Counted from the stretch's first letter, positions 46,009-59,064 are shown. The stretch: 64,000 bases of DNA from Psilocybe azurescens (GCA_023853785.1 JAJIRX010000567.1:434001-498000), one strand, 5' to 3'. A program made the numbers and translations. Notes: generated from the sequence alone by a model not told the origin.

Positions 46009-48720
46009 TCAATCTTCAATCAAAGTGCTTTCTTGACGTTGCCGAATTCCTACTATCGGTTTTCCTGGTCCTTCCCCAGATGGTTTTTGATTATCCTCCT
46101 TCGGAAGTCGCACAAGGCTGAGCATTACCAAAGAAGTGGTAACACAGAAGGCGCTGACAAAGAATATGGCAGGTGGGAACAAGCGGAAGGTCTTGACAAA
46201 TACGAAGGCGTAAACAGATGGCCCAATAATTTGGGAGCTAAAGTATAGTTCCAGAGTTCGATTAATCGAGGCTGGAAACAAGAGCAATGTAAGGAACATA
46301 CCACAGGGCCTGTATGACGCTAAGCCCGCCATAGAGTCTTCCTATTTCTGTGCCACCTCTGCGCGCGTATAAAGACAGGGTGACACTCTGCACAGCCGGG
46401 CTGAAACCCGTGCCAAAGGAGCCGACTACTCCAAAGAGCATAAACATCCATCCTACTGGCGCCAGACCCATGACAATAAAGCCAATAATCTCTATTGCTA
46501 GAGAAGCGCGGGCAAGACCCAAATCGAAGGTGGGAGAATGTATCTCCTTCTTTCTCAATGTTCGGTTGGAGGAAGTCGAGCGCATTCGTCTACCGTTGGA
46601 GGTACCTTCAAGGAGAGCCGTGGTCTCGCTTGGCTCAGCTGGCAACCTGAGTACCACCGGTTCGGGCTTGATTAATTTGATAAGGACTAGGGATGCATAG
46701 CGCGTTAGGGCAACTAGGCCACACATCATGTCACAAAGGAAGACTAACCTGGTAAGATAACCGTCAAAAACACTGCCCGTGTCACTCCAGTTAAGCTAAC
46801 CCAATAGCCAACCTATGGTGTCATCTTTTAGTATATGGCATGTAATTTAAACGGATACCTGGAAGACGTTGCTCACTGTTGTCGTTTTCCAACCAAATGT
46901 AGACTCCGCATACTGATACTTGTAAGAATTTGAACCCTGTAAATAACTTGAGATCGAATAGCAACAACGGACAACCAAACGTCTGCTTACCATCAGAGAG
47001 ATTGTTGCCCCGTATGCAATAGCAACCAAAGCTAGATTGTAATCCTTCTTAGGCTTCCTGAGAGGATTTCCGCAAGGCTTCGGCTCGGTGGGCCTGAAGA
47101 CGGCCAAAGGGCTTAAGAAGGCGAAAAGTCGTTTTATTTGAGGCAGAAGACCGATGAACCTGGCATTCCTATCTCGACTGTTAGCCGCGTCTACGAGCTC
47201 TGCGGCATAGTTGGCTTTGGCGTCATCCATTTGTTCCTGGGTTAACGACTCCGGGATAACAGTCCACACCAAAATGGTATATATCAGGTGCAGAACCGTA
47301 GCAAGGTAGAATACAGACAGTATTTGGCCGGTGAATCGAATCAACAAGCTACCAATGGCCGAGCCAAGTGCCATGCCGGTAAAATGAAGTCCCAGGTACA
47401 ACGAGAAGACTCGCGTTCTTTTGAGATGTTCCCTGTTATTACGGGAGAGATGTTTGTAAACAGGGCAAATTTACCTGGTACTTTCATTGGTGGAATCAGC
47501 CAGGTATCCATGACTGGCCGCCATACCGGTGGCTGATCCTGCAATTTCAATCGCATTGAAAATCAGATAGATCTTGTAAGCCATTTTTCTCACCACCGAG
47601 GAGACCTTCCAAAGTGGGGCCTATCACTAGAAACCAGTAGCCTCCAGGCAACCGGTGTGAGATCTTAGCTACCATGATAAAAATGAAGTCTGCGAACAGA
47701 AGCGACAGGATGAATATGCCCATTACACGGGTTCGCCCATAACGGTCAGAGAACTAGTAGAGGTAGACGATCAGGCGTTGGTGTATTTACAGTTAGACTT
47801 GACTTACAGCGCCCCACCATCCAGTAGTAAGAATACTGAGAGTGCCCATCCATGTCGATATTACTGTAATCATCAAAAGTAAGCATTGATAAGCATCACC
47901 CCGCAAATTGAGAACTGGTCTATTAATAGAACCGCACACGGAAGCTGAACACCCCCGCATTGAACTGACGCCCACGCTTGTGCAAATCCTTTGGCAAGAA
48001 TCAAGATATGTACTAACCTGCTGTCAGCTTTGCAACGGCGGAAGCGACTGTATGATCTGCCGCACACTTATTCCGCTTTATTGGTCTTCTCGAGAAGGCA
48101 TCAATACCGGCACTTGAAGTCTCCGGAGAGAAAAAGGAGAAGGCGCGCGATGTCGATGGTAAATTTGGAAGATTGAATGCATGTTCATCGAGTTGGTCAG
48201 CAGATTGAGAAATCGCAGCGCCAAAGCCTTGAATACCATAGTCCGGGTAGACCTCTCGGAAAATATCCGGTCGGTGGACCTTGCAGGCAAGGATTGTATA
48301 CATTTCGATGCGAGGGGGCAATAGTGGCTGATGTTGCAATAGCGGTAAAAGGCATCAACATAAGCAGCCTAGCAAGAAATGAATGATAAAATCTAGGGAA
48401 CTCAAAACGGAAACATACCACCAAGGAGAGGGCTTCTTCCACCACGGAGACTTGGCTTTCTTTCTTAAATCGTCGTCGAATTCGTCCCCAGTGGACGTGT
48501 CAGATCCCACTAGAGTTGCCTCCGGGCCGTGGTGCTGGGGATGCACGAACTCTTCCAGCAGCTCAGCAGCCTCTGCCCCTATTGCGCCGTCAGGGAGAAT
48601 CAAGCTTTCTGGCTGTTGCATGAGCGACATCATAGAGCTCTTGGTTGCTTTCCTTGATGGTACTGATCGCCCTGAATGGTGCTCTCCCACGTGTGAGCTT
48701 GGCTGTCCTGTCGACGCCAT
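46009..48720 (-). CDS. Major facilitator superfamily transporter, tandem copy 1
   Basis: Multi-exon gene, first exon 48720-48419. A long cytosolic N-terminus carries QPESLILPDGA, ELLEEFVHPQH and KKPSPWW. Then membrane helices: the MFS signature FSDRYGRTRVMG after TTGWWGA, GSATGMAASHGYLADSTNE, FTGMALGSAIGSLLIRFTG and VLVWTVIPESL-type helix 6, a charged central loop, GYWVSLTGVTRAVFLTVILP, FGTGFSPAVQSVTLSLYARR and a final helix pair from SQIIGPSVYAFVF. Substrate unknown; it belongs to the TetA/YCR023C-like general-substrate group. The G run 48314-48318 has one base more than the paralogue at 49603-52256 and shifts the frame just before RIEMYTILAC. Exon joins are clear by alignment with the paralogue. 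Confidence 0.85.
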
Positions 48721-49602
48721 GGCTAGCTCAGCAGCCTTTTGAAGAGGTGTCGCTGGTTGGACGGTGGTGGTTTGAAAGAAAGAAGGGCTTTAGAACATAG
48801 GACGTTCACGCTTGTCAGATCGAAGTGATGATTAATGAGGAATGTTAAACGGCCGCATTGCTTGCCGGGACTCATGGCATTGTTTATGTTATCAAGGAAC
48901 GTCAAGAAATCTATGAACAACCTTAAATCTGATTGATTAATCAACCGACGGTTATTTATGTGGGGATGCATTTGACAGGAATCGAGCTCAGGTTCCAATT
49001 GGCTTCCAGCGCATACGTGAGAAGCATTATTATTGAAGTCAGTGATCCGTCAATATTCGACTTTGTTCAATTATAACTAGTGGTTCTGTTGACGTCGTAT
49101 ATCATGTCGAGGGCATTGGCAATAAGTATTTCTAAACCAAGTTTTCAGGGAGGATCTACAAAAATAGTGCACCATGCCCATTGTCAAATGCTGTACCATT
49201 CGTTGAGCGTGTTTGACAAGTGCTGGTGATCACTTGATCGGCGTTTTCATCAGACCTATGACAGATAATTGCTCCATCTTCTAACCAAATACCGCCTAAT
49301 GACATCCTGTATATGCCAATATAAGCGCTAACATCTGCGGGTGAGCGTCTAAAGCAATCTTCGCCATACAATGCCCGTGACGTTTCATTTACGGCCTGAA
49401 TAAAACCCCGGAAGTATGTACCTGAATGACGGGAAGTGCGTCATGACATGGCCTCCGAGCTGAAACTAAATAATCTGAGTGAATTGTACCACATACGGAT
49501 AATATGGTAATGGTAATGGAGAATAGAAAGTATAAATGTACACGTATACATAGTTGTTTCCAGGTGGTAAGGTCATGTTCGAACATCGACGAAGGTGTCC
49601 TC
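48721..49602. other. Intergenic between the two MFS genes
   Basis: 882 bases with promoter of copy 1 and 3' end of copy 2; no coding signal. Confidence 0.5.
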
Positions 49603-52256
49603 CTAACTGTGCGACTCTGGCTCCGAGCTACTCGGTTCTTCTAAATCAGCGAGGCTTTCTCGTCGATAGTCGCTTTCCTTAGGAAGCCGCACAAAGGCGA
49701 GCAAAATGAATGATGCGCTGACGCTGAAGGTGGTGACGTAGAATATAGCGGAAGGGAAGAAGTTGACAGTGTTGATAAATACGAAGCCATAGAGAGCCGG
49801 TCCAATAATCTGGGAGCTATATTTCGAACCACTGTCAGAAAGCAGCAGTAACGCGCCCAACGGCTATGTTGTGCGTACCATAAAGCTTGGACGACGCTAA
49901 GCGCTCCAAAAAGTCTCCCAAATTCTGTACCTCCCCTTCGCGAGTAAAGAGACAGCATGACACTTTGTGCTGCAGGACTGAAACCAGCACCCATAGATCC
50001 AAAGATGCTCAGGACCAAGAAAGTTATCGGTGCTGTGGCCAGGCCCATCGTAGCATAAGCAATGATTTCAATAATTAAAGAGCCACGGGCAAGGCCCAAA
50101 TCGAACGCAGGAGAATGGATTTCTTTTGTGATTGTTTTAGGCCTTCGAGTGGGTGAAGGAGATCGTGATTGGTCTCTGTCAGAAACAAGGAGGGGGTCGC
50201 CTCGGATGGCGTAACAGGTAAAACAAGGACGACCGGCTCAGGTTTAAAAAGTTTGATGAGGACTAAAATTCGAAGATAGTTAGATTCATGGTGTCACGGA
50301 AGTGCGACGATACGGAAGACTGACGTGGTAGAATTATGGCCATAAATATCGCTCGAGTGGCACCAGATAAACTTACCCAATAGCCAATCTGTTGACACGA
50401 TTAGCGTAACTTCCTATATTCGAAGGTAAAAACGAACCGTTTCTGTGCTCCATCCGAAGGTGGAAGCAGCGTACTGAAACTTGTAGGTGTATGATCCCTA
50501 CAGCACTGTTAGAATATAACGGTTAAAATTTACAGCGACGCTGTTTGTACCATTATAGAGACCGTAAATCCATACGCGACGGCCATTAAAGCCAGATTGT
50601 AGTCGTTTTTGGGCTTCTTGAGGGGGTTTCCAGTGGGTTTCCCTTGTGTTGGTAAGAAGACAGTCAAAGGAGACAAGAACGTAAAAAGACGGTTGGTCTT
50701 GACGAGCAGACTAACAGTCGAATTCTGTTCACGCTCATTCGCAACATTCAGGAGCTCTGCAGAGTATGTTATTTTGGCGTTTTCCATTTGCTCCTTTGCC
50801 AACGATTCCGGGAGGATAGTCCACACTAAGATCGTGTAGGCAAGGTGGACCGCAGTAGCAAGATAAAATACGGATATTGTTTCGCCCGTAAACCGGATTA
50901 ACAAACTGCCCAGTGTCGGTCCAATCGCCATGCCGCTGAAGAGAAGCCCAAGACTAAGTGAGAACATTCGCGATCTTCCGATATCTCGTTAGTCAAGTGT
51001 ATCAGACATTCCCGCGAAGAAAATAACCTAGTATTCTCGGTCGTCGTATCAGCCATGTATCCATGCATTGCAGCAACACCGGTCGCCATTCCTATATCGT
51101 AGCAACTTGATTAATAAATGGTATGTATGTAGCTTTCAGTTTAATACCCACCACCGAATAAGCCTTCTAGGGCCGGACCTACCACGAGGAACCAATACCC
51201 TCCTGGCAGGTATTTGGAGAATTTAACCACCAAGATGAAGTTAAAATCTGTGATGAGGAGAGCCAGAATAGATATACCCATGACACGAGCTCGGCCATGT
51301 CGGTCAGAGAACTGTGAAGCTTGGAATCAAATTATGGTATATGAATCATTCAAATTAACTTACAGCACCCCACCATCCAGTGGTAAGTAGACTCAGAATA
51401 CCCATCGAAGTCGCTATGACTGTGTGAAATTATGAGCAACGTTTTGAAAATCTCCGGAATGCGATAGAGTATTATTAGGCACTGTGAGACCACGACAGTG
51501 GCAGTAGCGTGGTCTCAAGAATATTGGCCATGCCTTAAAGATAGCAAGAATAAGAACACAAACGCACCCGCTGTTAGCTTTGCTACGGCTGCCTGCACTG
51601 TAGGATCAGCAGCACATAGATTACGATTTGTCGGAGTTCCGGCGGACTTGTTGCTCCAGTTGATGACATCAGAACTGCCAGTGGGAGGGGATACAGAAAG
51701 ATAGATTGGAGTAATGAGTGGTACGGTAGGATGTGGGTCAGGCACATGTGTGCCATATTGATAACGAGATTCAGAGAAGTCCTCGAGGTCAGGGAAGCGT
51801 TCAGGATAAGCCTGGCGGAAGATATCCGGTTTGTGTACGCTGCATGCAAGAATTGTGTAGATCTCGATGCGAGGGGCTATGGTGGCAGACATTGCGATAG
51901 CTGTAAAGGTAGCACACCGAGCAACCTAATAGAAGAAATGACTAAAACGTTGAAAAAGTTACGCCAGATGCTTACCACCACGGAGAGGGCCTTTTCCACC
52001 ATGGTTTCCTCAATTTCTTTCCCGGTTCATCGTCTGATTCGTCCTCTGCAGGGTTTTCCGAGCCAATCAAGGTTTCCTCCGCACTGTGGTGGGGATGCAC
52101 AAACTCTTCCAACAATTCAGCGGTTTCTTCTCCTACTGCACCATCGGGAAGAATAAGACTCTCTGGCTGCGGGACATATGGAAGGGAGGTCGATATTACA
52201 GTTCTTGACTGCTGCGATCGCCGTGAGTGCTCTCCGGCGTCACCTTGGGTGGGCAT
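49603..52256 (-). CDS. Major facilitator superfamily transporter, tandem copy 2
   Basis: Paralogue of 46009-48720 with the same order: QPESLILPDGAVG, ELLEEFVHPHH, KRPSPWW, SATIAPRIEIYTILACSVHK, TSMGILSLLTTGWWGA, MATGVAAMHGYMADTTTEN, GMAIGPTLGSLLIRFTG, VWTILPESL, KKPKNDYNLALMAVAYGF, GYWVSLSGATRAIFMAIILP, GMGLA-type helices near FGSMGAGFSPAAQSVM, and SQIIGPALYGFVF, ending in an acidic Ser-rich tail. A frame step just before FTAIAMSATIAP suggests one missing base. Loops and tails differ most from copy 1; helices are well kept, so both copies look functional. Divergent from GMF with a 280-base gap. Confidence 0.84.
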
Positions 52257-52536
52257 GGCTAGCTCCTATCACCTCCCAAAAGGTGCCTCGTGTCGGAAGG
52301 TGGTGGTTATAAAACAAGAGTGTCTTACAGTTTATTGCAACCTGACGTAGAACGCGACCATGCTGTTCAAAATAACGGGAGGGCAGCCGGAAAGATTACT
52401 CATTCATGGCGTAGACCTGCCGAACACCACATGGGAACCTGAAATACTGGCAGGGCGTGTACATGCTAAAGCTAAATCGGATAACACCTAATTGAGCGAC
52501 CCCTTATCTTATCTCTTATTTGAATCTCCAACCACG

Positions 52537-53151
52537 ATGGTCGGTTTCCACCATCTACATTCACCTGCTCGCATTAGACTTACCATACTATCCGCAGAGC
52601 GGAACCGTACTGGTAGATATACCTCAAGAAGTGAAGGACTCTCTTCGCAAATTCCGATTCAAGCGTCGCAGCCAGGGAAGTGCTGCGATCGTCATCAAGA
52701 TCAACAAGGCAAAGCTCGTCTTGGAAGAGGTTGAGCAATTCGACAACATAACCATTGAAGAGCTAGCTGAAGGTCAGTGAATGGATGTCGGAGCATTGTG
52801 TGCTCGTTCATACTTTGAACTTTGCTGATTCTTCAATTTGCAGAACTGCCGGAGAATTCCCCGCGCTATGTGGTGTTGTCATACGAACTGAAACACAGCG
52901 ATGGCAGAACGTCGTTTCCGCTGGTTCTAATCAACTGGTCGCCATCCTCGAGCGAGACGGGAATGATGACTCTTCATGCTAGCGCTCTCCTCAACTTCCA
53001 GAATACAGTGAGAGGCATTTGTCAGTGTCCATTTGTCATGCACATTGACCCATTTTGTATTGTCCAGGCCGATGTCAGCAAAGTTATTGAGGTACGCGAC
53101 GGTCCTGAAGGACTCACAAAGGAAGTCATCGATGCCAAGCTGCTTGCATGA
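52537..53151 (+). CDS. Glia maturation factor homologue (ADF/cofilin family)
   Basis: Binds the Arp2/3 complex and promotes debranching of actin; cytosolic. Exons are 52537-52539 (ATG only), 52598-52772, 52844-53007 and 53068-53151; phases close at 141 residues, the usual GMF length. Family blocks are VDIPQEVKDSLRKFRFKRR, SAAIVIKINKAKL, EELPENSPRYVVLSYEL, DGRTSFPLVLINWSPSSSE, LLNFQNTADVSKVIEVRDG and EGLTKEVIDAKL. The start exon is inferred: ATG at 52537 is followed at once by a GT donor, and the 58-base intron ends CCGCAG before SGTVLVDIP. No in-frame ATG exists between the acceptor and the conserved region. Confidence 0.92.
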
Positions 53152-53345
53152 TTTTTCACAATTCGTTTGTATCTGTACAGGATTTGTTTCGGGTATATAA
53201 TTACAATCCACTGGTTATGAAGAAATAGTTGTGGATGAGCGGCTGTACAATGTGTACACTCGATTTGAAGGATCGATGGTCAGAGGTGACTGTACATGTA
53301 TGCATGTTCAGAAACTCCTGATAAAAACTATCTTCGTTTACACGA

Positions 53346-54542
53346 TCATGCTCCGCTGTCCTTCGTCATGTTATGCCCTTCGGAAGCGGGGTCGTTTCGT
53401 GGAGGTCTCCAGTTATATGACTTGAGAGATGTACGACCGCTACCGACCCCGGAATCCGAAAATGCATCCATCATCGACATGATTCGGCTGCTAATCGACG
53501 AATATGTCGGCTGTTTACTCGTTTCGGACGATATGGACCTCGATGCCGGTTTTAGAACAGCGGACGGTGGCGGCATACCAGTGCTATAAATCTGATGGGC
53601 CTGAAAGTCGTTGTACTTCCCCGCAATATTGGAGGCAACGAGATTGTTATGTTGATGCGATATGGTAGAGCCCTGGCCTATGCTGTTTCCTGCAGTGCCG
53701 AATCTAAAGGCTTGCAGATCGAAGAGTGTTCTACTAGACGGCCTTTGCACTGGGCTGTAGCGCCTATATAGGTTACTGCTGTCCCTTTGTTGCTTCGGCT
53801 CAAAAGAAGCAACGGTCGATGGGAAATAGCTTCCTGGCGTCCTGGAATCCTTCCATAACCTCGCAAGACTTCCAAATCTCGGTCTTGTGATAACAAATAT
53901 AACTCCCGCAATGGTTATACAGAAAAGAATGCCCAAAATGATAGCGACAATGGATCCAAGGGGAAGTATATGACGAGTATCCTGCGTGACTGAACTTGGA
54001 GTTGGGGTCATCAAGGCATTTTCAGGAGGAGAATCAGGAAGTATGGTTGAAGTTGAGATTGTGGAGGTTGGCAAGAATGGGGCTGTAGATGACTCCGAAG
54101 AGGTTGGCGGATTCGGAGGAGCGATAATAAATGTAGTCGTGAAAGTAGTCTGAGCCGTGGGCGTACTCTGGGCAGTGGACTGACGTACGGTAATCAAAGT
54201 TGAACTGAACCTCGAGGGAATGCGGGTACTACCATCATTACCGCCGTCATTGTTGCTGCCTCCACCATTACTTCTGCTTCCGCCATCGTCATTGCTGCCT
54301 CCACCATTGTTATTGCTGACTCCATTGCTGTTATTGCCGTTTTGCTCATCATCATTACTGTTATGATTATTCTGATTGTTGTCTCCTTTGCCGTCGTCAT
54401 TACTGTCGCCTTTATTACCACTATTGCGATTTCTGTCCGTTCCAAGGCTCCCGCCGTCGTCAGAACCAAAGGGATTGCTAGTCCGTCGATAAAAAACACG
54501 CTTCGAACACAATTTACAAGGTATCGAATTGATAGGCGACAT
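53346..54542 (-). CDS. Asn/Gly/Ser-rich single-pass membrane protein
   Basis: Intronless, 398 residues, not matched to a named family. The N-terminal 110 residues are made of Asn, Gly, Ser and Asp in short repeats, followed by a Ser/Thr/Pro stretch likely to be O-glycosylated. One helix (GSIVAIILGILFCITIAGVI) with basic residues after it (TRPRFGSLARLWK) indicates an outside-in single pass. The cytoplasmic tail is Ser-rich with RSS and SRS motifs and no SH3 domain. The general plan resembles the two SH3 membrane genes in this window but without the adaptor. Confidence 0.72.
   Translation of the reverse strand: MSPINSIPCKLCSKRVFYRRTSNPFGSDDGGSLGTDRNRNSGNKGDSNDDGKGDNNQNNHNSNDDEQNGNNSNGVSNNNGGGSNDDGGSRSNGGGSNNDGGNDGSTRIPSRFSSTLITVRQSTAQSTPTAQTTFTTTFIIAPPNPPTSSESSTAPFLPTSTISTSTILPDSPPENALMTPTPSSVTQDTRHILPLGSIVAIILGILFCITIAGVIFVITRPRFGSLARLWKDSRTPGSYFPSTVASFEPKQQRDSSNLYRRYSPVQRPSSRTLFDLQAFRFGTAGNSIGQGSTISHQHNNLVASNIAGKYNDFQAHQIYSTGMPPPSAVLKPASRSISSETSKQPTYSSISSRIMSMMDAFSDSGVGSGRTSLKSYNWRPPRNDPASEGHNMTKDSGA
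54240..54430. repeat. Low-complexity trinucleotide-type repeats inside the membrane gene
   Basis: Imperfect units such as GTCATTGCTGCCTCCACC recur (near 54246 and 54288), coding the Asn/Gly/Ser tract. Prone to length variation. Confidence 0.65.
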
Positions 54543-57500
54543 TGGGTTGGGTTAAAACTACTACAAAGATGCGGAATTAGCGGAGTATTATAATGTTGAA
54601 ACTGTAGCTCACCTCTAGCGCAAAAAAGAGAATGTGTTTTGAGAATGTTTAAAAAAGTAATGAAGGTGAATTTCGTCCGGCGAGAGCTTTAAGAAGATGA
54701 AAGAGAAAAAATGACGAAACAACCAGGATGGGAGCCCTTGGAGAAATGACAGCTTTATAAGAGAGGTGCCCGACGATCGAGCAAGGATACGAGATTCGAA
54801 AGTATAGAAAGATAAATCTATCCTTGCCATATCAACCTGTGAATTGACGTGATGCGGTTGCAGAAGGTTATGTTAATTATGTTACTGACGAGCAGGTATC
54901 GGCCGTTCCACAGAGGTCATTCTAGGCAGTAAATGCACACAAAGCGTCGGGATTGATGACCAGGGGTGCTTGTGACTCTGATTGTACTCGACAACGTGCG
55001 TTATAGTTTGACGTCCTGAGAATAGACCGCCCCGAAAGTCATGATTTAGAACAGCGTTGCAAGGCAGGGTTAGAGGAAGCAAGAAACTCGCGCTAATCCG
55101 TGAGAGGTTACAGGGATATGCTTCCTGTATGCGACCTAGGTCATATCTCCAAGCCAACACGTTTGACCCTCCACTAGGGTAATGACCCAGAAAATCCATT
55201 AAAAGGCAAATTGCGCAGGTGAGAAGGCAGATGTGGTCGCGCTGCTAGCTATACAATGTATAAGTAGGAAAAGTCGAGCATAGGTCTTTGCTACTTATAC
55301 TCCGACAAGTGCATACCCTGAGGTGCGCATGAATTGCTCGTGCTGCAAGGAATCGATTGTAGATCCGTGGCACGGTAGCCAAGCCTGGGCGAGCTCGAAA
55401 TGCAATATATAATTCCAGATAGGCCATTCCAAAGGTAAAATATTTCCCTGGAAGATGCAAGTTGCATCAATGTCTATCGCGTTAGTTACTAGCAGGTTTT
55501 CCATAGCAAGAGGTAAGTGGAGGAGAGCTGGAGCGTTGTCGACTCGAAATGTAAAGCTGTCGGACCGGTTGCTTCAAAATTGAAAGGACGGCACGACACG
55601 GCAAAAGCTGGAGTCACCGACTCCCCCGAACTTACGTGATGTAGATTTGTCTGGTTCTGGAAATCGAGTAGTTGTTGGTCCAGCCTAAGCTAAGGACTCG
55701 GCGGGTTTGTTGCGCGTTTGCTACTTAGTCTTTCAATGGTCTTTATGTCAAATTTATGTAATAGAAGAAGTAGGGATAAAACAGTTAGGTGAAAGAGCGT
55801 TTTGTACGAGTTGTATGGAATAGCCATGCAGTCAACAACTTTCTCGCAAATATTCGGCAAATATAGTGAATTGAAGTCGATCAAAAACTTGTCGTTCGGA
55901 ATTACTTCGTCATATTCCATCATAATCAAAAGATTTTTGAGGCTATAAATCGCGTACTGAGAAAATTCAGACCTGTTTGTGTACAGGCGCCCCTAATCGC
56001 GACTCAATCGCATTCCGGGGTTTCAGCAGCGTTGGATAATTACTACTACTACATAGTAACTGAAGATGTTCGCTCGCAATCATATGGTCGCTTCTTCCAT
56101 GATCCATACAGCTCTCTGCGACACGGTTATTATTGGTAGCAATAATACCGCTGTCTATTATGACATGCACCCTATTGATTAAGTAGTTCTTTTCTAGACA
56201 TCTTATCACAGGAACTGAGAAAGACCAGGGTATACAAAAAAGATCAAGGTCTCGAGATCAGAGAGACTAGTCTCTCGGACGAATGGAGTTGAGAATAATT
56301 TGAGCCCACTATGTATCCCCCGACGGTCTTTGTCTGTATCTGCGAAGTCAGGCTCCCAGGTCCGACTGGCTGGCGCACAGGGTCTTGGTTGAAGATTTTG
56401 GTCTCGTGCAGAAGAGAAAGTTCCAAGTGATTTGAACAATTCAAACCGGTCTATAAATTGGATGGCCTGGAATAGTGTATGTGCGTACTATATTAACGTG
56501 TATTATAGGAGACTCACCTCCTGAAGATGTGGGATGGCATGTCAATATTATGACGTACATTGCACTGGGAATAGTAGGGAATAGGTTATTATTCCTGAGC
56601 TAATGTTGATGAAAGGAATTATTTGCCAGAGTAAGACAGAGTACGAACTCATGGTTAGAATAGTTCAAGACTAGTCGAAGCAAACGTACTTAATAAAATT
56701 GGTACTTTTGGGTGGTCGGGATACAGAAAGCTTGCCGTTACTACTTCTCGAGCAGCAAGCGGTCTGCTGACGAAGTGGTTAATAATATACGCGATTAGAC
56801 GTGGGTGGCGGGTCGTCTATAATGCTTCTGGCAGTGCTCACCAGTTTTGCCAATGCATTAGCGAACGACTAGATGAATATTTTGAATACCTTTAGCTACA
56901 AATGCATGGAACTTGCTCTGGAAAGCTTTACCAACAATTTTCGTGAGCTCTCATAAAGCCATAATTGAAATTATTTGAGAGGAGAGCAAGCTTAACTCTA
57001 AAGAAAGGGTATGTCGGCAAGTTGCCAACGGAACCGAGGGATTTTGATGCCAAACTAGAAAATTCTTTAGAAATTTTTACTTTAGAAATAGATAGAACTA
57101 ATGAATCCGATGTCATTGGATGTACCTGCGAATGAAAACCGAATCACACCTACTCGCAGGCCGACACGAGGATTACTTGATCGTGCGGTCGGTGTTAAAT
57201 TAAAAACCAGAAGAGACCACCCAGAAATCATCCCGCATCTTTTTGTCTTCGCGCTTGACACTTGCATAAAGGCAAGACCGTTCATCCTGAAAACCTGCAA
57301 ATGATGGTGTATCTTTGACATTCGCACGTTTGCGAGGCTTCTGGAGACCCGTGTAAACTTATTTCTTAAATGTGCATAGCACGGGCGCGTATTGGCGCCG
57401 AGGCTCACAGATCCTATAATCCAGTGGGATAGAGTGAGTGATTCGGTACAAAAAGAGCATGTGGTAGGGTCAAATGTGTGATATGTGGCGTAGACAGAAA

Positions 57501-58076
57501 GATCGTAGTATTTCGAGCTCAGTCCACAAGGAGCTCCCTCCGAGCATAGCTTGTAGAGCAGACACAAGCATTTCGTCAAGTGGCCGAAGCGATCGCAAAG
57601 AGTTGATCCATAGCAAGATGGACTATGAAAGTAGGTTGTGAGACTGGAGGTCATAAAGCGTGAGAACTAAGTGACCTATGGAGGGGCTGTTGCCGTACGA
57701 AGTCGATCGTAGCATCTAGACCAATAGCAGGAAAGACCAAATTCACAAACAGAAGTTGCAGCAAGCGGGCGTAAGTCCTCCCCTTCTTCTTCTTCGTCTT
57801 CGTAAGAAGTAAAATGGAAACCTAGTCCTTGATGCCAAGACGGCATATATCGTTACACTTTCATCTCATTGGACATACTCTTTGGAAGAAAGATGTATGG
57901 GACAAGGAAGCGTCCGAAAATTTGATTTCGAACAAGGTTGATTTAGACGAGCGTTGGTTCCGTAAGACATAAAAAGGGGTCTTGTCCCATAGAGCTTCGA
58001 TAACTGATCAAGGTGCGTTTGTCGGACTGAAAAAAAAAGACTTCGAAAAGGCAACATTGATGCAAAGTGATGTTAC
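54543..58076. other. Gene-poor 3.5 kb stretch
   Basis: No supported gene on either strand. The longest frame (57654-57082, minus, 190 codons) is Ser/Cys/Tyr-rich with no domain, and splice signals do not extend it. AT-rich patches suggest relaxed intergenic sequence. Confidence 0.4.
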
Positions 58077-59064
58077 TCACGAAAGAATAGGGGCTTCTAC
58101 TGTCCTCGTTTCTGAAGGTGCTTTTACCTTCGTTCCAGATTTCTTGTTATTGTCTGGCATGTCGACGTATTCGAACTTGCGTGAATCCAATGTAAGAGTC
58201 ACAGGGCCCTAGTGATCAAGATCCATAACACTTAGATCGACATGCTGTGATCAGCTTTACGCCGCATACCTCGTTGGTTAAGCTAACACTCATCATCGCA
58301 CCGAATACCCCATCTATATGAAAAGGCGGTGAGATCCCTGAAAATATTCATTGAGTCAACCTACCTTGTACCTTTTCTGCCTTGTAAGAATCTTTGAGAG
58401 ATTCCAAAAACTTGGCGTACAAATCCCGTGAAGGCTCAGTCGCCTCAATACAGTCCTTTAGTCGCACACGGAAAACACCAGTGAACAGCGGTGGCGTACC
58501 ATTGCTCGATGAAAATCAGGTTTATTTCCTTTTGTAGTGTTGGCTAGCAGTGTGAACTGTGACACACAGAGAATATCGCCATCTATGTCTTTCACACTAG
58601 CCCTCCAAATATTCTGTGGATTAGCTGGGTCGGCAAAAACTCGGAGAGAAAGTCTAGGGGGTGAGGGATCTATGTCAGTCACGATGACTCTCCACAATGA
58701 AAAACCGAACATATGAAGGGTGTTTATTCCTAGACCCCAATCGGGGGGATCAAGGTCGGGATAACATGTGTGAAAAATCGAGTTTAATTGAGTTGGTACC
58801 AACATTTTTTTAGACAGCGTTGCGATATCGGCATCAGTATCGTCTGTTCTAGAGAGTTAGGGTTGAGGAGGCCATTTACAGAAATACATCAGCTCGCTGA
58901 CCCGATCCAATTCCGACCAGAATCATAAGACCTTTCGATATTCTTGAAACCAACTCATTGTTGACTGTAATGGTATCACCTTGAGTCAAGTCCGTTCCGG
59001 ATTTCCTTCAATCCAACACACCTGTAACGGATGCTCCTGAAACGCATTGCACAACTGCTCGCAT
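58077..59064 (-). CDS. DTD1: D-aminoacyl-tRNA deacylase (DTD)
   Basis: Hydrolyses D-amino acids from mischarged tRNA. Exons are 59064-59022, 58979-58902, 58843-58804, 58653-58500, 58443-58365, 58313-58270 and 58208-58077; all phases close at 189 residues. Family marks: MRAVVQCVSGASVT, ISKGLMILVGIGSDDTDAD, ADPANPQNIW, DIDGDILCVSQFTLLANT (substrate-pocket SQFT), KGNKPDFHRAM, DGVFGAMMSVSLTNEGPVTL (the GP-containing motif) and a tail after KFEY. The VQCV segment has Cys where Arg is usual (VQRV). No frame break. Confidence 0.93.

Noticed and set aside
57082..57654. 190-codon minus-strand frame
   Set aside because: Composition not protein-like and no domain recognised; kept as intergenic.
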